The translations under genes and the position numbers were made by a program. Positions 20,457 through 29,642 of a DNA stretch of 64,000 nt are shown in pieces; positions within the stretch are counted from its first letter, which is position 1, and each line of letters opens with the position of its first letter. The DNA is taken from positions 1-64,000 of the forward strand of contig NZ_BONC01000014.1 in NCBI RefSeq assembly GCF_016862515.1, read 5' to 3'. Under the pieces are notes generated by a model. It did no database searches, had not been told where the DNA came from, and saw nothing but the letters and a program-made list of their open reading frames with translations. Source of the stretch: Asanoa iriomotensis. GTDB taxonomy: Bacteria > Actinomycetota > Actinomycetes > Mycobacteriales > Micromonosporaceae.

Positions 20457-21368
20457 GTCATCACACCCACCCATGAGCAGGCGGCGACCCGGGAGACGTC
20501 CCGGGTCGCTCTTGTTACCTGCGACTCCATTCCTGACCTCGAGGACGACGACCGCCTGGTGCTGGCGCCGCTGGCGGCACACGGTGTCGCCGCCGAGCCG
20601 GCCGTCTGGGACGACCCCGGCGTCGACTGGGCCGCGTACGACCTCGTCGTGCTCCGCTCGCCCTGGGACTACGCGCCGCGCCGGGCCGAGTTCGTCGCCT
20701 GGGCCGCGGCCCGGGGCAACCTCGCCAACCCGGCCGACGTCGTCACCTGGAACACCGACAAGCGCTACCTGAGCGAGTTGGCCGCGGCCGGGGTCCCCGT
20801 GATCCCCACGACGGTCGTCGAGCCGTCCGGCGGGCTTCCGGCGGGCCTGGCCGGTGACGTGGTCGTCAAGCCGGCGATCGGTGCCGGCAGCGTCGACGCG
20901 GGCCGCTACCGCTTGCCCGCGGAGGCCGACGCGTTCGAGGCCCACCTGAAGCGGCTCACCGACGCCGGGCGGACCGCGCTGGTCCAGCCCTACCTCGCGG
21001 CCATCGACGCGGTCGGCGAGACCGCCCTGGTCTACCTCAACGCCGGCGACGGCCTGCGGTTCAGCCACGCGGCCCGCAAGGGCGCCATGCTGACCGGGCC
21101 CGACGAGGGCGTCACCGGGCTCTACAAGGAAGAGCGGATCGACCCCGCGGAGGCGTCAGCCGCGCAGCTGGCCGTCGCCGAGCGCGCCCTCGACACCGTG
21201 CCGGGCGGCCGCGACCGGCTCCTCTACGCGCGGGTCGACCTGGTGCCCGACGACACCGGCGCGCCCACCCTGATCGAGCTGGAGCTCACCGAGCCCTCGC
21301 TCTTCTTCGGCACCAGCGGCGGCGCCGCCGACCGCTTCGCGGCGGCCGTCGTGCGCGCCACGGGTTGA
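20457..21368 (+). CDS. ATP-grasp domain protein
   Basis: About 300 aa, related to RimK/glutathione synthetase-type ATP-grasp ligases that join an amine to an activated carboxylate. Visible are VALVTCDSIPDLEDDDR, YDLVVLRSPWDY, the Lys-containing DVVVKPAIGAGS, and a C-terminal metal-binding LIELELTEPSLFF. The substrate is unknown. The frame opens after TAG 20441 but no ATG/GTG/TTG occurs before GTG 20559, which would delete the conserved first strand. A GTC (20457) or ATC (20460) start 6-9 nt after GAGAAAG is possible; so is a one-base loss downstream of ATG 20473. The 5' end is tentative. Confidence 0.75.
   Translation, partial: VITPTHEQAATRETSRVALVTCDSIPDLEDDDRLVLAPLAAHGVAAEPAVWDDPGVDWAAYDLVVLRSPWDYAPRRAEFVAWAAARGNLANPADVVTWNTDKRYLSELAAAGVPVIPTTVVEPSGGLPAGLAGDVVVKPAIGAGSVDAGRYRLPAEADAFEAHLKRLTDAGRTALVQPYLAAIDAVGETALVYLNAGDGLRFSHAARKGAMLTGPDEGVTGLYKEERIDPAEASAAQLAVAERALDTVPGGRDRLLYARVDLVPDDTGAPTLIELELTEPSLFFGTSGGAADRFAAAVVRATG
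20486..20507. other. 9-bp hairpin at the ATP-grasp 5' end
   Basis: Arms 20486-20494 and 20499-20507 (GACCCGGGA and its complement) enclose a 4-nt loop. It looks like a terminator for the small gene ending at 20430 but lies within the conserved N-terminal coding part of the ATP-grasp gene, which complicates start assignment. Confidence 0.45.
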
Positions 21369-22220
21369 CCACAGCAGCGACAGCGTCGCCAGCCAGACCA
21401 GGCAGGCGCCGAGCATGTGCAGGCCGACCAGGATCTCCGGCAGGCCGGTGAAGTACTGCACGAAGCCGATGACGCCCTGGGACAGCTCGACCGCGACGAG
21501 CACCAGGGCGGCGCGGGCGGTGCGCCGCGAGCCGGTGGCCCGGGCGGCGAACCATACCGCCGCGCTCAGGCCGAGCAACAGGAACACCACGTCGGCGTGG
21601 AACTGGGCGACGATCTCCGGGTCGAGCCCGGTGCGGTGCGCGTCGGCGTCGCCCGCGTGGGGGCCCGAGCCCGTCACGATCACGCCGAGCACGATCACGG
21701 CGGCCGAGACGGCGGTCAGCACCTGGACGAGCTGGCGCAGGGGACCGGGTAAGACGGTGCGGGTCGCCCGGCCGTCGACCGACCGCCGCCACAGCGCGTA
21801 GGCCGCGACCAGCACGCCCATCGAAGCGAGGAAGTGCAGGCCGACCACCCACGGGTTGAGGTCGGTCAGCACGGTGATCCCGCCCACCACACCCTGCGCG
21901 GGGATGCCCAGGAACACACCCAGCGCCAACCGTGACAGCCCGCGGCTGGTCGCGGTGCGCTCGCGCCGGTGGTGCAGGAAGGCCACGACCAGGGTGGCCA
22001 GGGCGACGACGCCGACCACCCAGCCGAGCATCCGGTTGCTGAACTCGATGACCCCGTGGATGCCCATCTCGGCGTTCGGCACGTACGAGGCGTCGGTGCA
22101 CCGGGGCCAGGTCGGGCAGCCGAGGCCCGAGCCGGTGAGCCGGACGGCCCCGCCGGTGACCACGATGGCGACGTTCGCGATGATGTTGGCCAGCGCCAAG
22201 CGGCGAAGCAGGGGGATCAC
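21156..22220 (-). CDS. ctaA: Haem A synthase (COX15/CtaA)
   Basis: A roughly 354-aa polytopic membrane oxygenase converting haem O to haem A. Motifs are TGGAVRLTGSGLGCPTWPRC (the Cys pair and polar loop), IHGVIEFSNRMLG and later VGLHFLASMG and VGLHMLGACL, which carry the haem-ligand histidines. The start GTG 22220 (VIPLLRRLALAN) follows AGGAT; upstream in-frame starts run over the sufR promoter region. The last about 60 codons after LLWSTRG are not typical of the family and lie antisense to the ATP-grasp gene; no earlier stop exists in frame. Confidence 0.88.
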   Translation of the reverse strand: MIPLLRRLALANIIANVAIVVTGGAVRLTGSGLGCPTWPRCTDASYVPNAEMGIHGVIEFSNRMLGWVVGVVALATLVVAFLHHRRERTATSRGLSRLALGVFLGIPAQGVVGGITVLTDLNPWVVGLHFLASMGVLVAAYALWRRSVDGRATRTVLPGPLRQLVQVLTAVSAAVIVLGVIVTGSGPHAGDADAHRTGLDPEIVAQFHADVVFLLLGLSAAVWFAARATGSRRTARAALVLVAVELSQGVIGFVQYFTGLPEILVGLHMLGACLVWLATLSLLWSTRGAHDGRREAVGGAAAGAEEERGLGELQLDQGGRAGVVGHQVDPRVEEPVAAARHGVEGALGDGQLRG

Positions 22221-22230
22221 GGTCCGAGAT

Positions 22231-22250
22231 CCTACGTAATGTAGTAAGGA
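22231..22250 (-). promoter_or_regulatory. Promoter/dyad before ctaA
   Basis: CTAC-GTAAT-GTAG (22232-22244) is an interrupted dyad. On the minus strand it contains TACATT (22238-22243), a fair -10 box that would start transcription about 10 nt before GTG 22220. It shares TACGTAA with the sufR promoter, so a common regulator is possible. Confidence 0.35.
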
Positions 22251-22298
22251 GATCCGGATCCGCCCCTGCTCGGTGACGTCGATCACTGGCGTGCCGGT

Positions 22299-22334
22299 TT
22301 GCTCCGCCCGGCGGAATTACGTAACGTTGTCGTA
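22299..22334 (+). promoter_or_regulatory. sufR promoter, leaderless start
   Basis: TTGCTC (22299-22304) and TAACGT (22322-22327) are separated by exactly 17 nt. The sufR GTG begins 7 nt after the -10 box, so the transcript should be leaderless. ATTACGTAACGTTGT lies over the -10 and is a candidate autoregulatory SufR site. Confidence 0.5.
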
Positions 22335-23057
22335 GTGAAAAACGCGGCGATGCTCCCTTCGCAGGTGGAGACGACCGGTTCCCCGGTCGCCCCCGCGGAC
22401 GAGCGCACCCGCGATCGGGTCCTGCGGCTGCTCCTGGAGCGGGGCACCGCTACCGCAGCCGAGTTGGGCGAGGCGCTGCGCCTGAGCCCAGCGGCCATCC
22501 GCAAGCACCTGGACGCCCTGCTCACCGAGGGCGACGTGGTCACCCGTCAGCGCCCGGTGCGCGCGGGCCGGGGCCGTGGCCGCCCCGCCAAGGTGTTCAC
22601 GCTGACCGACGCCGCCCGGCTGCGCTGCGGCCGGCACACCTACGACAACATGGCGACCGCGGCACTGCGCTGGATCGCCGCACACGGTGGCGAGGGCGCG
22701 GTCGACGCGTTCGCCACCGAGCAGGTGGCCACGCTGGAGGGCCGCTGCCGGGACGCCATGGAGGGCGCCGGCGACGACCCGATCGCACGCGCCGAGGCGC
22801 TCGCCGACGCGCTGACCGCCGAGGGCTACGCTGCCAACGCTTCCACGATCGCCACCGGCGGGCAGCTGTGTCAGCACCACTGCCCGGTGGCGCACGTGGC
22901 GGCCGAGTTTCCCGAGCTGTGCGAGGCCGAGACGGCGGTCATCTCCCGCCTGGTCGGCACCCACGTCCAGCGACTCGCCACCATCGCACACGGCGACGGG
23001 GTATGCACGACACATATCCCTGCTCAGCAATCCCCAACTGTGAGGACAGATAAATGA
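22335..23057 (+). CDS. sufR: SUF operon transcriptional repressor SufR
   Basis: A 240-aa DeoR/ArsR-like winged-helix regulator. The HTH spans about 30-75 ([20 protein letters not shown], then [14 protein letters not shown]). The C-terminal half has a Cys/His set, [17 protein letters not shown] and VCTTH, expected to hold the Fe-S cluster that senses cluster demand in SufR proteins. GTG 22335 lies 7 nt after the -10 box. Its TGA overlaps the sufB ATG (ATGA), so it heads the operon it probably represses. Confidence 0.94.
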   Translation: MKNAAMLPSQVETTGSPVAPADERTRDRVLRLLLERGTATAAELGEALRLSPAAIRKHLDALLTEGDVVTRQRPVRAGRGRGRPAKVFTLTDAARLRCGRHTYDNMATAALRWIAAHGGEGAVDAFATEQVATLEGRCRDAMEGAGDDPIARAEALADALTAEGYAANASTIATGGQLCQHHCPVAHVAAEFPELCEAETAVISRLVGTHVQRLATIAHGDGVCTTHIPAQQSPTVRTDK

Positions 23058-24487
23058 CCGAGCAGATCGTCCAGCCCGTCGTTACCCAGGAGGAGCACCT
23101 CGCCGCCCTGGGCAGCTACCAGTACGGGTGGGCCGACTCCGACACCGCCGGCGCCTCGGCGCAGCGCGGGCTCAGCGAGGCGGTGGTGCGTGACATCTCC
23201 GCGAAGAAGAACGAGCCCGAGTGGATGCTCGACCTGCGCCTCAAGGGCCTGCGGCTGTTCGGCCGCAAGCCGATGCCCGACTGGGGCGCCGACCTCGGCG
23301 GGATCGACTTCGACAACATCAAATACTTTGTCCGCTCGACCGAGAAGCAGGCGGCGAGCTGGGACGACCTCCCCGCGGACATCAAGAACACCTACGACAA
23401 GCTGGGCATCCCGGAGGCCGAGAAGCAGCGGCTGATCGCCGGTGTGGCGGCTCAGTACGAGTCCGAGGTGGTCTACCACAAGATCCGTGAGGACCTCGAG
23501 GAGCAGGGCGTCATCTTCCTCGACACCGACACGGGCCTGCGCGAGCACCCGGAGCTGTTCAAGGAATACTTCGGCTCGGTCATCCCGGTCGGCGACAACA
23601 AGTTCGCCGCGCTCAACACCTCGGTGTGGTCGGGTGGCTCCTTCATCTACGTGCCGCCGGGCGTGCACGTGGAGATCCCGCTCCAGGCCTACTTCCGGAT
23701 CAACACGGAAAACATGGGCCAGTTCGAGCGGACGCTGATCATCGTCGACGAGGGCGCCTACGTGCACTACGTCGAGGGCTGCACCGCGCCGATCTACTCG
23801 TCCGACTCGCTGCACAGCGCGGTCGTCGAGATCATCGTGAAGAAGGGCGCCCGCTGCCGCTACACGACCATCCAGAACTGGTCGAACAACGTCTACAACC
23901 TGGTCACCAAGCGCGCCGTGGCGCACGAGGGCGCGACCATGGAGTGGATCGACGGCAACATCGGTTCCAAGGTGACCATGAAGTACCCCGCGGTCTGGAT
24001 GATGGGCGAGCACGCCAAGGGCGAGGTGCTCTCGGTCGCGATGGCGGGCGAGGGCCAGCACCAGGACGCCGGCGCCAAGATGGTGCACGCGGCACCGCAC
24101 ACCAGCAGCACGATCATCTCGAAGTCGATCGCGCGCGGCGGCGGCCGGACTTCGTACCGCGGCCTGGTTCAGGTCCTGGAGGGTTCCTCCCACTCGAAGA
24201 GCACCGTCAAGTGCGACGCGCTGCTGGTCGACACGATCTCCCGCTCAGACACTTATCCATACGTCGACATCCGCGAGGACGACGTGGCGATGGGTCACGA
24301 GGCGACCGTCTCCAAGGTCAGCGAGGACCAGCTCTTCTACCTGATGAGCCGGGGCCTGACCGAGGACGAGGCGATGGCGATGATCGTGCGCGGCTTCATC
24401 GAACCGATCGCCAAGGAACTCCCCATGGAATACGCCCTCGAGCTCAACCGGCTCATCGAACTGCAGATGGAAGGGGCCGTCGGCTAA
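23054..24487 (+). CDS. sufB: Fe-S scaffold subunit SufB
   Basis: A 477-aa β-helix subunit of the SufBCD scaffold. Typical blocks are [48 protein letters not shown] (with a conserved Cys), [20 protein letters not shown], and the C-terminal [19 protein letters not shown] and [19 protein letters not shown]. No intein interrupts the gene, unlike some mycobacterial sufB. It overlaps sufR by ATGA and abuts sufD. Confidence 0.97.
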   Translation: MTEQIVQPVVTQEEHLAALGSYQYGWADSDTAGASAQRGLSEAVVRDISAKKNEPEWMLDLRLKGLRLFGRKPMPDWGADLGGIDFDNIKYFVRSTEKQAASWDDLPADIKNTYDKLGIPEAEKQRLIAGVAAQYESEVVYHKIREDLEEQGVIFLDTDTGLREHPELFKEYFGSVIPVGDNKFAALNTSVWSGGSFIYVPPGVHVEIPLQAYFRINTENMGQFERTLIIVDEGAYVHYVEGCTAPIYSSDSLHSAVVEIIVKKGARCRYTTIQNWSNNVYNLVTKRAVAHEGATMEWIDGNIGSKVTMKYPAVWMMGEHAKGEVLSVAMAGEGQHQDAGAKMVHAAPHTSSTIISKSIARGGGRTSYRGLVQVLEGSSHSKSTVKCDALLVDTISRSDTYPYVDIREDDVAMGHEATVSKVSEDQLFYLMSRGLTEDEAMAMIVRGFIEPIAKELPMEYALELNRLIELQMEGAVG

Positions 24488-25654
24488 ATGCCCACGGAAA
24501 CCGAGGTGGCGGTCACCCCGCCCAAGACGTCGAGCCTGCCCAAGACCAAGGCGCAGAGCCTGCACTCGACCGACGTCGCCGACTTCCCGGCGCTGACCGG
24601 CCTCGAGGAGGAGTGGCGGTTCACGCCACTGAAGCGGCTGCGCGGTCTGGCCACGGCGACGCCGGCGGCCGAGACCACCCTGCGCTGGGAGCACGAGGCC
24701 CTGCCCGCCGGCGTCACCGTGACCAAGCTGGCCAAGGGCGACGAGCGGATCGGCCGGGTGCTGGTGCCGTTCGACCGGGTCAGCGCGCTCGGCTACGGCA
24801 ACGCGGACGGCGCGACGCTGATCGAGGTCGCGTCCGAGGCCGAGCCGGCCGAGCCGGCCCGGGTCCGGGTCATCGGCGGGGGCTCCGGTGTCGCGTACGC
24901 GCACACGGTCGTCGAGGTCGGCCGCTTCGCGAAGGCGACGCTCGTGGTCGAGCAGGTCGGTTCGACCACGCTGGCCGACAACGTCGAGGTCGACGTCGCC
25001 GACGGTGCGCAGCTCACGCTGATCACGGTCGCCGACTGGGCGTCCGACGCGGTGCAGGCCCAGCACGTCAAGTTCCGGCTCGGCCGCGACGCCCGGGTGA
25101 CGCACGTGCAGGTCAGCCTCGGCGGCGACCTCGTGCGCCAGTTCACCAGCGTGGAATACGCCGGTCGGGGCGGTGACGCGGAGCTGTTCGGGCTCTACTT
25201 CGCCGACGACGACCAGCACCTCGAGCACCGCCAGCTCGTCGACCACAGCGTGCCGGACTGCCGCAGCTACGTCGGCTACCGCGGCGCGCTGCAGGGCGAG
25301 GGCGCCCACACGGTCTGGGTCGGCGACGTGCTGATCCAGGTGCAGGCGACCGGCACCGACACCTACGAGATCAACCGCAACCTGGTCCTGTCCGACGGCG
25401 CGCGGGCCGACTCGGTGCCCAACCTCGAGATCGAGACCGGCGAGATCGTCGGCGCCGGTCACGCGAGCGCCACCGGCCGGTTCGACGACGAGCAGCTGTT
25501 CTACCTGATGGCCCGGGGCATCCCGGAGCACGAGGCGCGCAAGCTGGTCGTTCGCGGCTTCTTCGCGGAGCTGCTGCAGAAGATCCCGGTGGAGATCCTG
25601 CGCGAGCGCCTCGGCGACGCCATCGAGGCCCGGTTGGCAAAGGGCGACCAGTGA
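24488..25654 (+). CDS. sufD: Fe-S assembly subunit SufD
   Basis: A 388-aa paralogue of SufB that pairs with it and with SufC ATPase in the scaffold complex. The N-terminus is variable (SLHSTDVADFPALTGLEEEW). The C-terminal shared core includes CRSYVGYRGALQGEGAHTVW and the SufB/D signature FDDEQLFYLMARGIPEHEAR. ATG 24488 directly follows the sufB TAA. The stop overlaps the Rieske GTG as GTGA. Confidence 0.95.
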   Translation: MPTETEVAVTPPKTSSLPKTKAQSLHSTDVADFPALTGLEEEWRFTPLKRLRGLATATPAAETTLRWEHEALPAGVTVTKLAKGDERIGRVLVPFDRVSALGYGNADGATLIEVASEAEPAEPARVRVIGGGSGVAYAHTVVEVGRFAKATLVVEQVGSTTLADNVEVDVADGAQLTLITVADWASDAVQAQHVKFRLGRDARVTHVQVSLGGDLVRQFTSVEYAGRGGDAELFGLYFADDDQHLEHRQLVDHSVPDCRSYVGYRGALQGEGAHTVWVGDVLIQVQATGTDTYEINRNLVLSDGARADSVPNLEIETGEIVGAGHASATGRFDDEQLFYLMARGIPEHEARKLVVRGFFAELLQKIPVEILRERLGDAIEARLAKGDQ

Positions 25655-25982
25655 CGTTCATCCGCCTGTGCTCCGTCGAGGACGTGCCCAAGGGCACGGC
25701 GATCAGGGCCGTCGTCGACGACCTCGAGCTCGCCGTGGTGCACGCCGAGGACGACAACTTCTACGTCGCCTACGACGAGTGCTCGCACGCCGCGGTCGCC
25801 CTCTCCGAGGGCGAGATCGACGGCTGCACGCTGGAGTGCTGGCTGCACGGCTCCCGTTTCGACCTGCGCACCGGCGAGCCGACCGGCCTGCCGGCGACCG
25901 AACCCGTACCCGTCTATCCCGTCGAAGTCCGTGACGGCGAGGTCTACGTCGCCCTCACACCGAGCAATGGAGTTATGCCCGC

Positions 25983-25986
<4 letters not shown>
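25651..25986 (+). CDS. Rieske-type ferredoxin in the suf operon
   Basis: A 111-aa cytoplasmic Rieske [2Fe-2S] protein resembling small dioxygenase ferredoxins. The cluster ligands are Cys and His in DECSHAAV and Cys and His in CWLHGSRFDL, so the set C-x-H / C-x2-H is complete. It has no signal peptide. GTG 25651 and its ATGA junction with sufC embed it between sufD and sufC, as in many actinobacterial suf operons. It may supply electrons to cluster assembly; this is inference from context. Confidence 0.9.
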
Positions 25987-26756
<770 letters not shown>

Positions 26757-26781
26757 CCACGCAACGAAGGGCTGCCCAGTC

Positions 26782-28059
26782 ATGACGTCTCTCGCGATCC
26801 CGTCGACGTTCGACGTCGCCTCGTTGCGGGCCGACTTCCCGATCCTCGGTCGGGAGGTCAACGGCCACCCGCTGGTCTACCTGGACAGCGCCAACACGTC
26901 GCAGAAACCCCGCCAGGTGCTCGATGTCATGCGCGCGCACCACGAGCGGCACAACGGCAACGTGTCGCGCTCGGTGCACACGCTGGGCACGGAGGCGACG
27001 CTGGCCTACGAGGGCGCCCGCGAGAAGGTGGCGGCGTTCGTCAACGCGCCGGACCCGGCCGAGGTGGTGTTCGTCAAGAACTCGACCGAGGCGATCAACC
27101 TGGTCGCGTACGCCTTCTCCAACGCCTCCGTGACACCGGGGAGTGATCCCCGGTTCCGCCTCGGCCCGGGCGACGAGGTGGTGATCTCCGAGATGGAGCA
27201 CCACTCCAACCTGGTGCCGTGGCAGTTGCTCTGCGAGCGCACCGGCGCGACCCTGCGCTGGTTCCCGATCACCGAAGCGGGCCGCCTCGACGAGTCCGGG
27301 CTGGACACGCTGGTCAACGAGCGCACCAAGCTCGTCTCGATCGTGCACATGTCCAACATCCTGGGCACGATCAACGACCCGTCCCGGATCGTCGCCCGGG
27401 CGCGCGAGGTCGGCGCGCTGGTGCTGCTCGACTGTTCGCAGTCGGTGCCGCACCTGCCGGTCGACGTGCGGGCGCTGGGTGTCGACTTCATCGCGTTCAC
27501 GGGCCACAAGATGCTCGGCCCGACCGGCATCGGCGTGCTCTGGGGCCGCGGTGAGCTGCTCGACGCGATGCCGCCGGTGCTCGGCGGTGGCTCGATGATC
27601 GAGACCGTGACGATGGAGAAGTCGACGTTCGCGCCGCCGCCGGCCCGCTTCGAGGCCGGCACGCCGCCGATCGTCGAGGCGATCGGGCTCGGCGCCGCGA
27701 TCGACTACCTCTCCGAGATCGGCATGCCGGCGGTGCAGGCGCACGAGCAGGAGATCACCGAGTACGCGCTGTCCGCGCTGGAGTCGGTGCCGACCCTGCG
27801 GATCTTCGGGCCCACGGTGACCGAGGGGCGCGGCGGCACGATCTCGTTCGCGCTCGAGGGGATCCACCCGCACGACGTCGGGCAGGTGCTCGACGACGAG
27901 GGTGTCGAGGTGCGGGTCGGGCACCACTGCGCGCGGCCGGTCTGCGTGCGCTACGGGGTGCCCGCCACGACGCGCGCCTCGTTCTACGTCTATACGACGA
28001 CCGAGGAGGTCGACGCGCTCGTGCGGGGGCTCGAGCGGGTGCGAAAGGTGTTCGGCTGA
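26782..28059 (+). CDS. sufS: Cysteine desulfurase SufS
   Basis: A 425-aa class II PLP enzyme that removes sulfur from cysteine as a persulfide. The PLP Lys is in FTGHKMLGPTG, the cofactor-binding His block is EMEHHSNLVPW, and the persulfide Cys is in VGHHCARPVC near residue 375. The short Cys loop is typical of SufS, which needs SufU or SufE. ATG 26782 lies 25 nt after sufC; the stop overlaps the sufU ATG (TGATG). Confidence 0.96.
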   Translation: MTSLAIPSTFDVASLRADFPILGREVNGHPLVYLDSANTSQKPRQVLDVMRAHHERHNGNVSRSVHTLGTEATLAYEGAREKVAAFVNAPDPAEVVFVKNSTEAINLVAYAFSNASVTPGSDPRFRLGPGDEVVISEMEHHSNLVPWQLLCERTGATLRWFPITEAGRLDESGLDTLVNERTKLVSIVHMSNILGTINDPSRIVARAREVGALVLLDCSQSVPHLPVDVRALGVDFIAFTGHKMLGPTGIGVLWGRGELLDAMPPVLGGGSMIETVTMEKSTFAPPPARFEAGTPPIVEAIGLGAAIDYLSEIGMPAVQAHEQEITEYALSALESVPTLRIFGPTVTEGRGGTISFALEGIHPHDVGQVLDDEGVEVRVGHHCARPVCVRYGVPATTRASFYVYTTTEEVDALVRGLERVRKVFG

Positions 28060-28517
28060 TGCAGTTCGACCAGCTCTACCAGGAGATCATCCTGGAGCAC
28101 TACAAACGGCCGCACGGCCGAGGGCTCCGGGAGCCGTTCGGCGGTGAGGCGCACCACGTCAACCCGACGTGCGGCGACGAGGTGACGATCCGGGTCGCCG
28201 TGGCCGGCGACAAGCTCGCGGACGTCTCGTACGAGGGGATGGGCTGCTCGATCAGCCAGGCCTCGGCGAGCGTCCTGCACGACCTGCTGGCCGACCAGCC
28301 GGTCGACGAGGCCTTCAAGGTGCACGACGCGTTCGTCGAGCTGATGCAGGGCCGCGGCCAGGTCGAGCCGGACGAGGAATTGTTGGGCGACGGCGTGGCG
28401 TTCTCCGGAGTGGCGCGCTATCCGGCGCGCGTGAAGTGCGCCCTGCTGCCCTGGATGGCGTTCAAGGACGCCGCGGTACGCGCCGGCGTCGCGGTGGGAC
28501 CCGAGGTGAAGGCATGA
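28059..28517 (+). CDS. sufU: Sulfur-transfer protein SufU
   Basis: A 152-aa IscU-like protein that in Gram-positives and actinobacteria is a zinc-bound sulfurtransferase accepting persulfide from SufS. The N-terminus is LYQEIILEHYKRPHGRG. The three Cys sites are NPTCGD, GMGCSISQASASV and VKCALLPWMAF, and the extra insertion before the third Cys marks SufU rather than IscU. It is coupled to sufS and sufT by overlapping start/stop codons. Confidence 0.95.
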   Translation: MQFDQLYQEIILEHYKRPHGRGLREPFGGEAHHVNPTCGDEVTIRVAVAGDKLADVSYEGMGCSISQASASVLHDLLADQPVDEAFKVHDAFVELMQGRGQVEPDEELLGDGVAFSGVARYPARVKCALLPWMAFKDAAVRAGVAVGPEVKA

Positions 28518-28864
28518 GTGAAGAGACCGTGAGCCCCGCGAAGGCATCTGTGGATGTCATCGAAGAAGCGATGAAGGACGTCGTCGACCCCGAGCTGGGC
28601 ATCAACGTCGTCGACCTCGGCTTGGTGTACGGGGTGCACGTCGACGACGAGAACGTCGCGACCCTCGACATGACGCTGACGTCGGCGGCCTGCCCGCTGA
28701 CCGACGTGATCGAGGACCAGACCCGGTCGGCCCTGACGACCGGCCCGGGCGGCGGCATCGTCAGCGACTTCCGGATCAACTGGGTCTGGCTGCCGCCGTG
28801 GGGCCCCGACAAGATCACCGACGAGGGCCGCGACCAGCTCCGGTCGCTGGGCTTCAACGTCTAG
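28514..28864 (+). CDS. sufT: SufT / MIP18-family (DUF59) protein
   Basis: A 116-aa DUF59/MIP18 protein, a family that helps Fe-S cluster maturation or carriage. It shows DVVDPELGINVVDLGLVYGV and the Cys-containing LTSAACPLTDVI. ATG 28514 overlaps the sufU stop (ATGA). It is the last gene of the suf operon; no strong terminator is seen in the next 50 nt. Confidence 0.93.
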   Translation: MSEETVSPAKASVDVIEEAMKDVVDPELGINVVDLGLVYGVHVDDENVATLDMTLTSAACPLTDVIEDQTRSALTTGPGGGIVSDFRINWVWLPPWGPDKITDEGRDQLRSLGFNV

Positions 28865-28917
28865 GAAGCGCGCGAAATCCAGGTGCTGGTCGCCCGGGCA
28901 TCGCCCATGATGTCCGG

Positions 28918-29022
28918 GTGATCGCACTGACGCTGACCCAGGTTTCTGTCGTGACGGCCTTCGCCGGTCGCCGACAGCAGCGTGGCTCCGGGGCGGCGTC
29001 GATCACTCCTGATCCGCGATGA
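28918..29022 (+). CDS. Possible leader ORF before the LysE-type exporter
   Basis: A 34-codon frame from GTG 28918, six nucleotides after a CATGAT -10-like box (28906-28911), ends in a TGA overlapping the exporter ATG (ATGA). The start reads VIALTLTQVSVVTAFAGRR. It may be a leaderless, translationally coupled leader peptide, or a chance frame in the 154-nt gap after sufT. Confidence 0.3.
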   Translation: MIALTLTQVSVVTAFAGRRQQRGSGAASITPDPR

Positions 29023-29642
29023 GCGACGCGTTCGTCGCCGGCCTGGTCGCCGGCTACGGCGTCGCCGTGCCCGTCGGCGCCATCGCCATTCTCATCATGG
29101 GCCTGACCGCCCGCACGTCCTTCAAGGTCGGTGCCGCCGCCGCGCTCGGTGTCGCCACCGCGGACGGGCTCTATGCCGCCGTCGCCGTGCTCGGCGGTGC
29201 CGCGCTCGCGGGGGTCATCGCGCCCGTCGCGACCCCGTTGCGCTGGGTGGCGGTCGTCGTGCTACTCGGGTTGGCGGCGCACACCGCGGTGTCCGCCGTG
29301 CGGCACCACCGCGATCCCGCCCGGGCCGCGAGGAGCCGCGACGGACTGGGCACACCCGCCCGCGCGTACGCCGGAATCCTCGCCCTGACGCTGCTCAACC
29401 CCATGACCATCGTCTACTTCGCGGCACTGGTGCTCGGGCGGCAGGCCTCCGACGAGCTGACCGCCGGCGGCGAGGTGCTCTTCGTCGTCGCCGCGTTCCT
29501 CGCCTCGGCGAGCTGGCAGCTCCTGATCGCCTCGGGCGGTTCGCTCGTCGGCCGGCTGCTGACCGGGCCGCGAGGGCGGTTGGTGACCGCCCTCGCGTCC
29601 AGCCTGCTCATCGTCGTGCTGGCGATCGCCCTTATCGCGTAG
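29019..29642 (+). CDS. LysE/RhtB-type amino-acid exporter
   Basis: A 207-aa membrane protein with about six hydrophobic segments: GLVAGYGVAVPVGAIAILIM at the N-terminus (the LysE PxGP-like turn is modified to PVGA), then KVGAAAALGVATADGLYAAV and LLNPMTIVYFAAL in the middle. The family exports amino acids or derivatives; the substrate cannot be told. ATG 29019 has no good ribosome site but overlaps the stop of a possible leader ORF. The 3' end overlaps the convergent oxidoreductase by 11 nt. Confidence 0.85.
   Translation: MSDAFVAGLVAGYGVAVPVGAIAILIMGLTARTSFKVGAAAALGVATADGLYAAVAVLGGAALAGVIAPVATPLRWVAVVVLLGLAAHTAVSAVRHHRDPARAARSRDGLGTPARAYAGILALTLLNPMTIVYFAALVLGRQASDELTAGGEVLFVVAAFLASASWQLLIASGGSLVGRLLTGPRGRLVTALASSLLIVVLAIALIA

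Noticed and set aside
24488-25654. Second sufB copy
   Set aside because: The C-terminal signature is shared by SufB and SufD; the length and variable N-terminus identify SufD.
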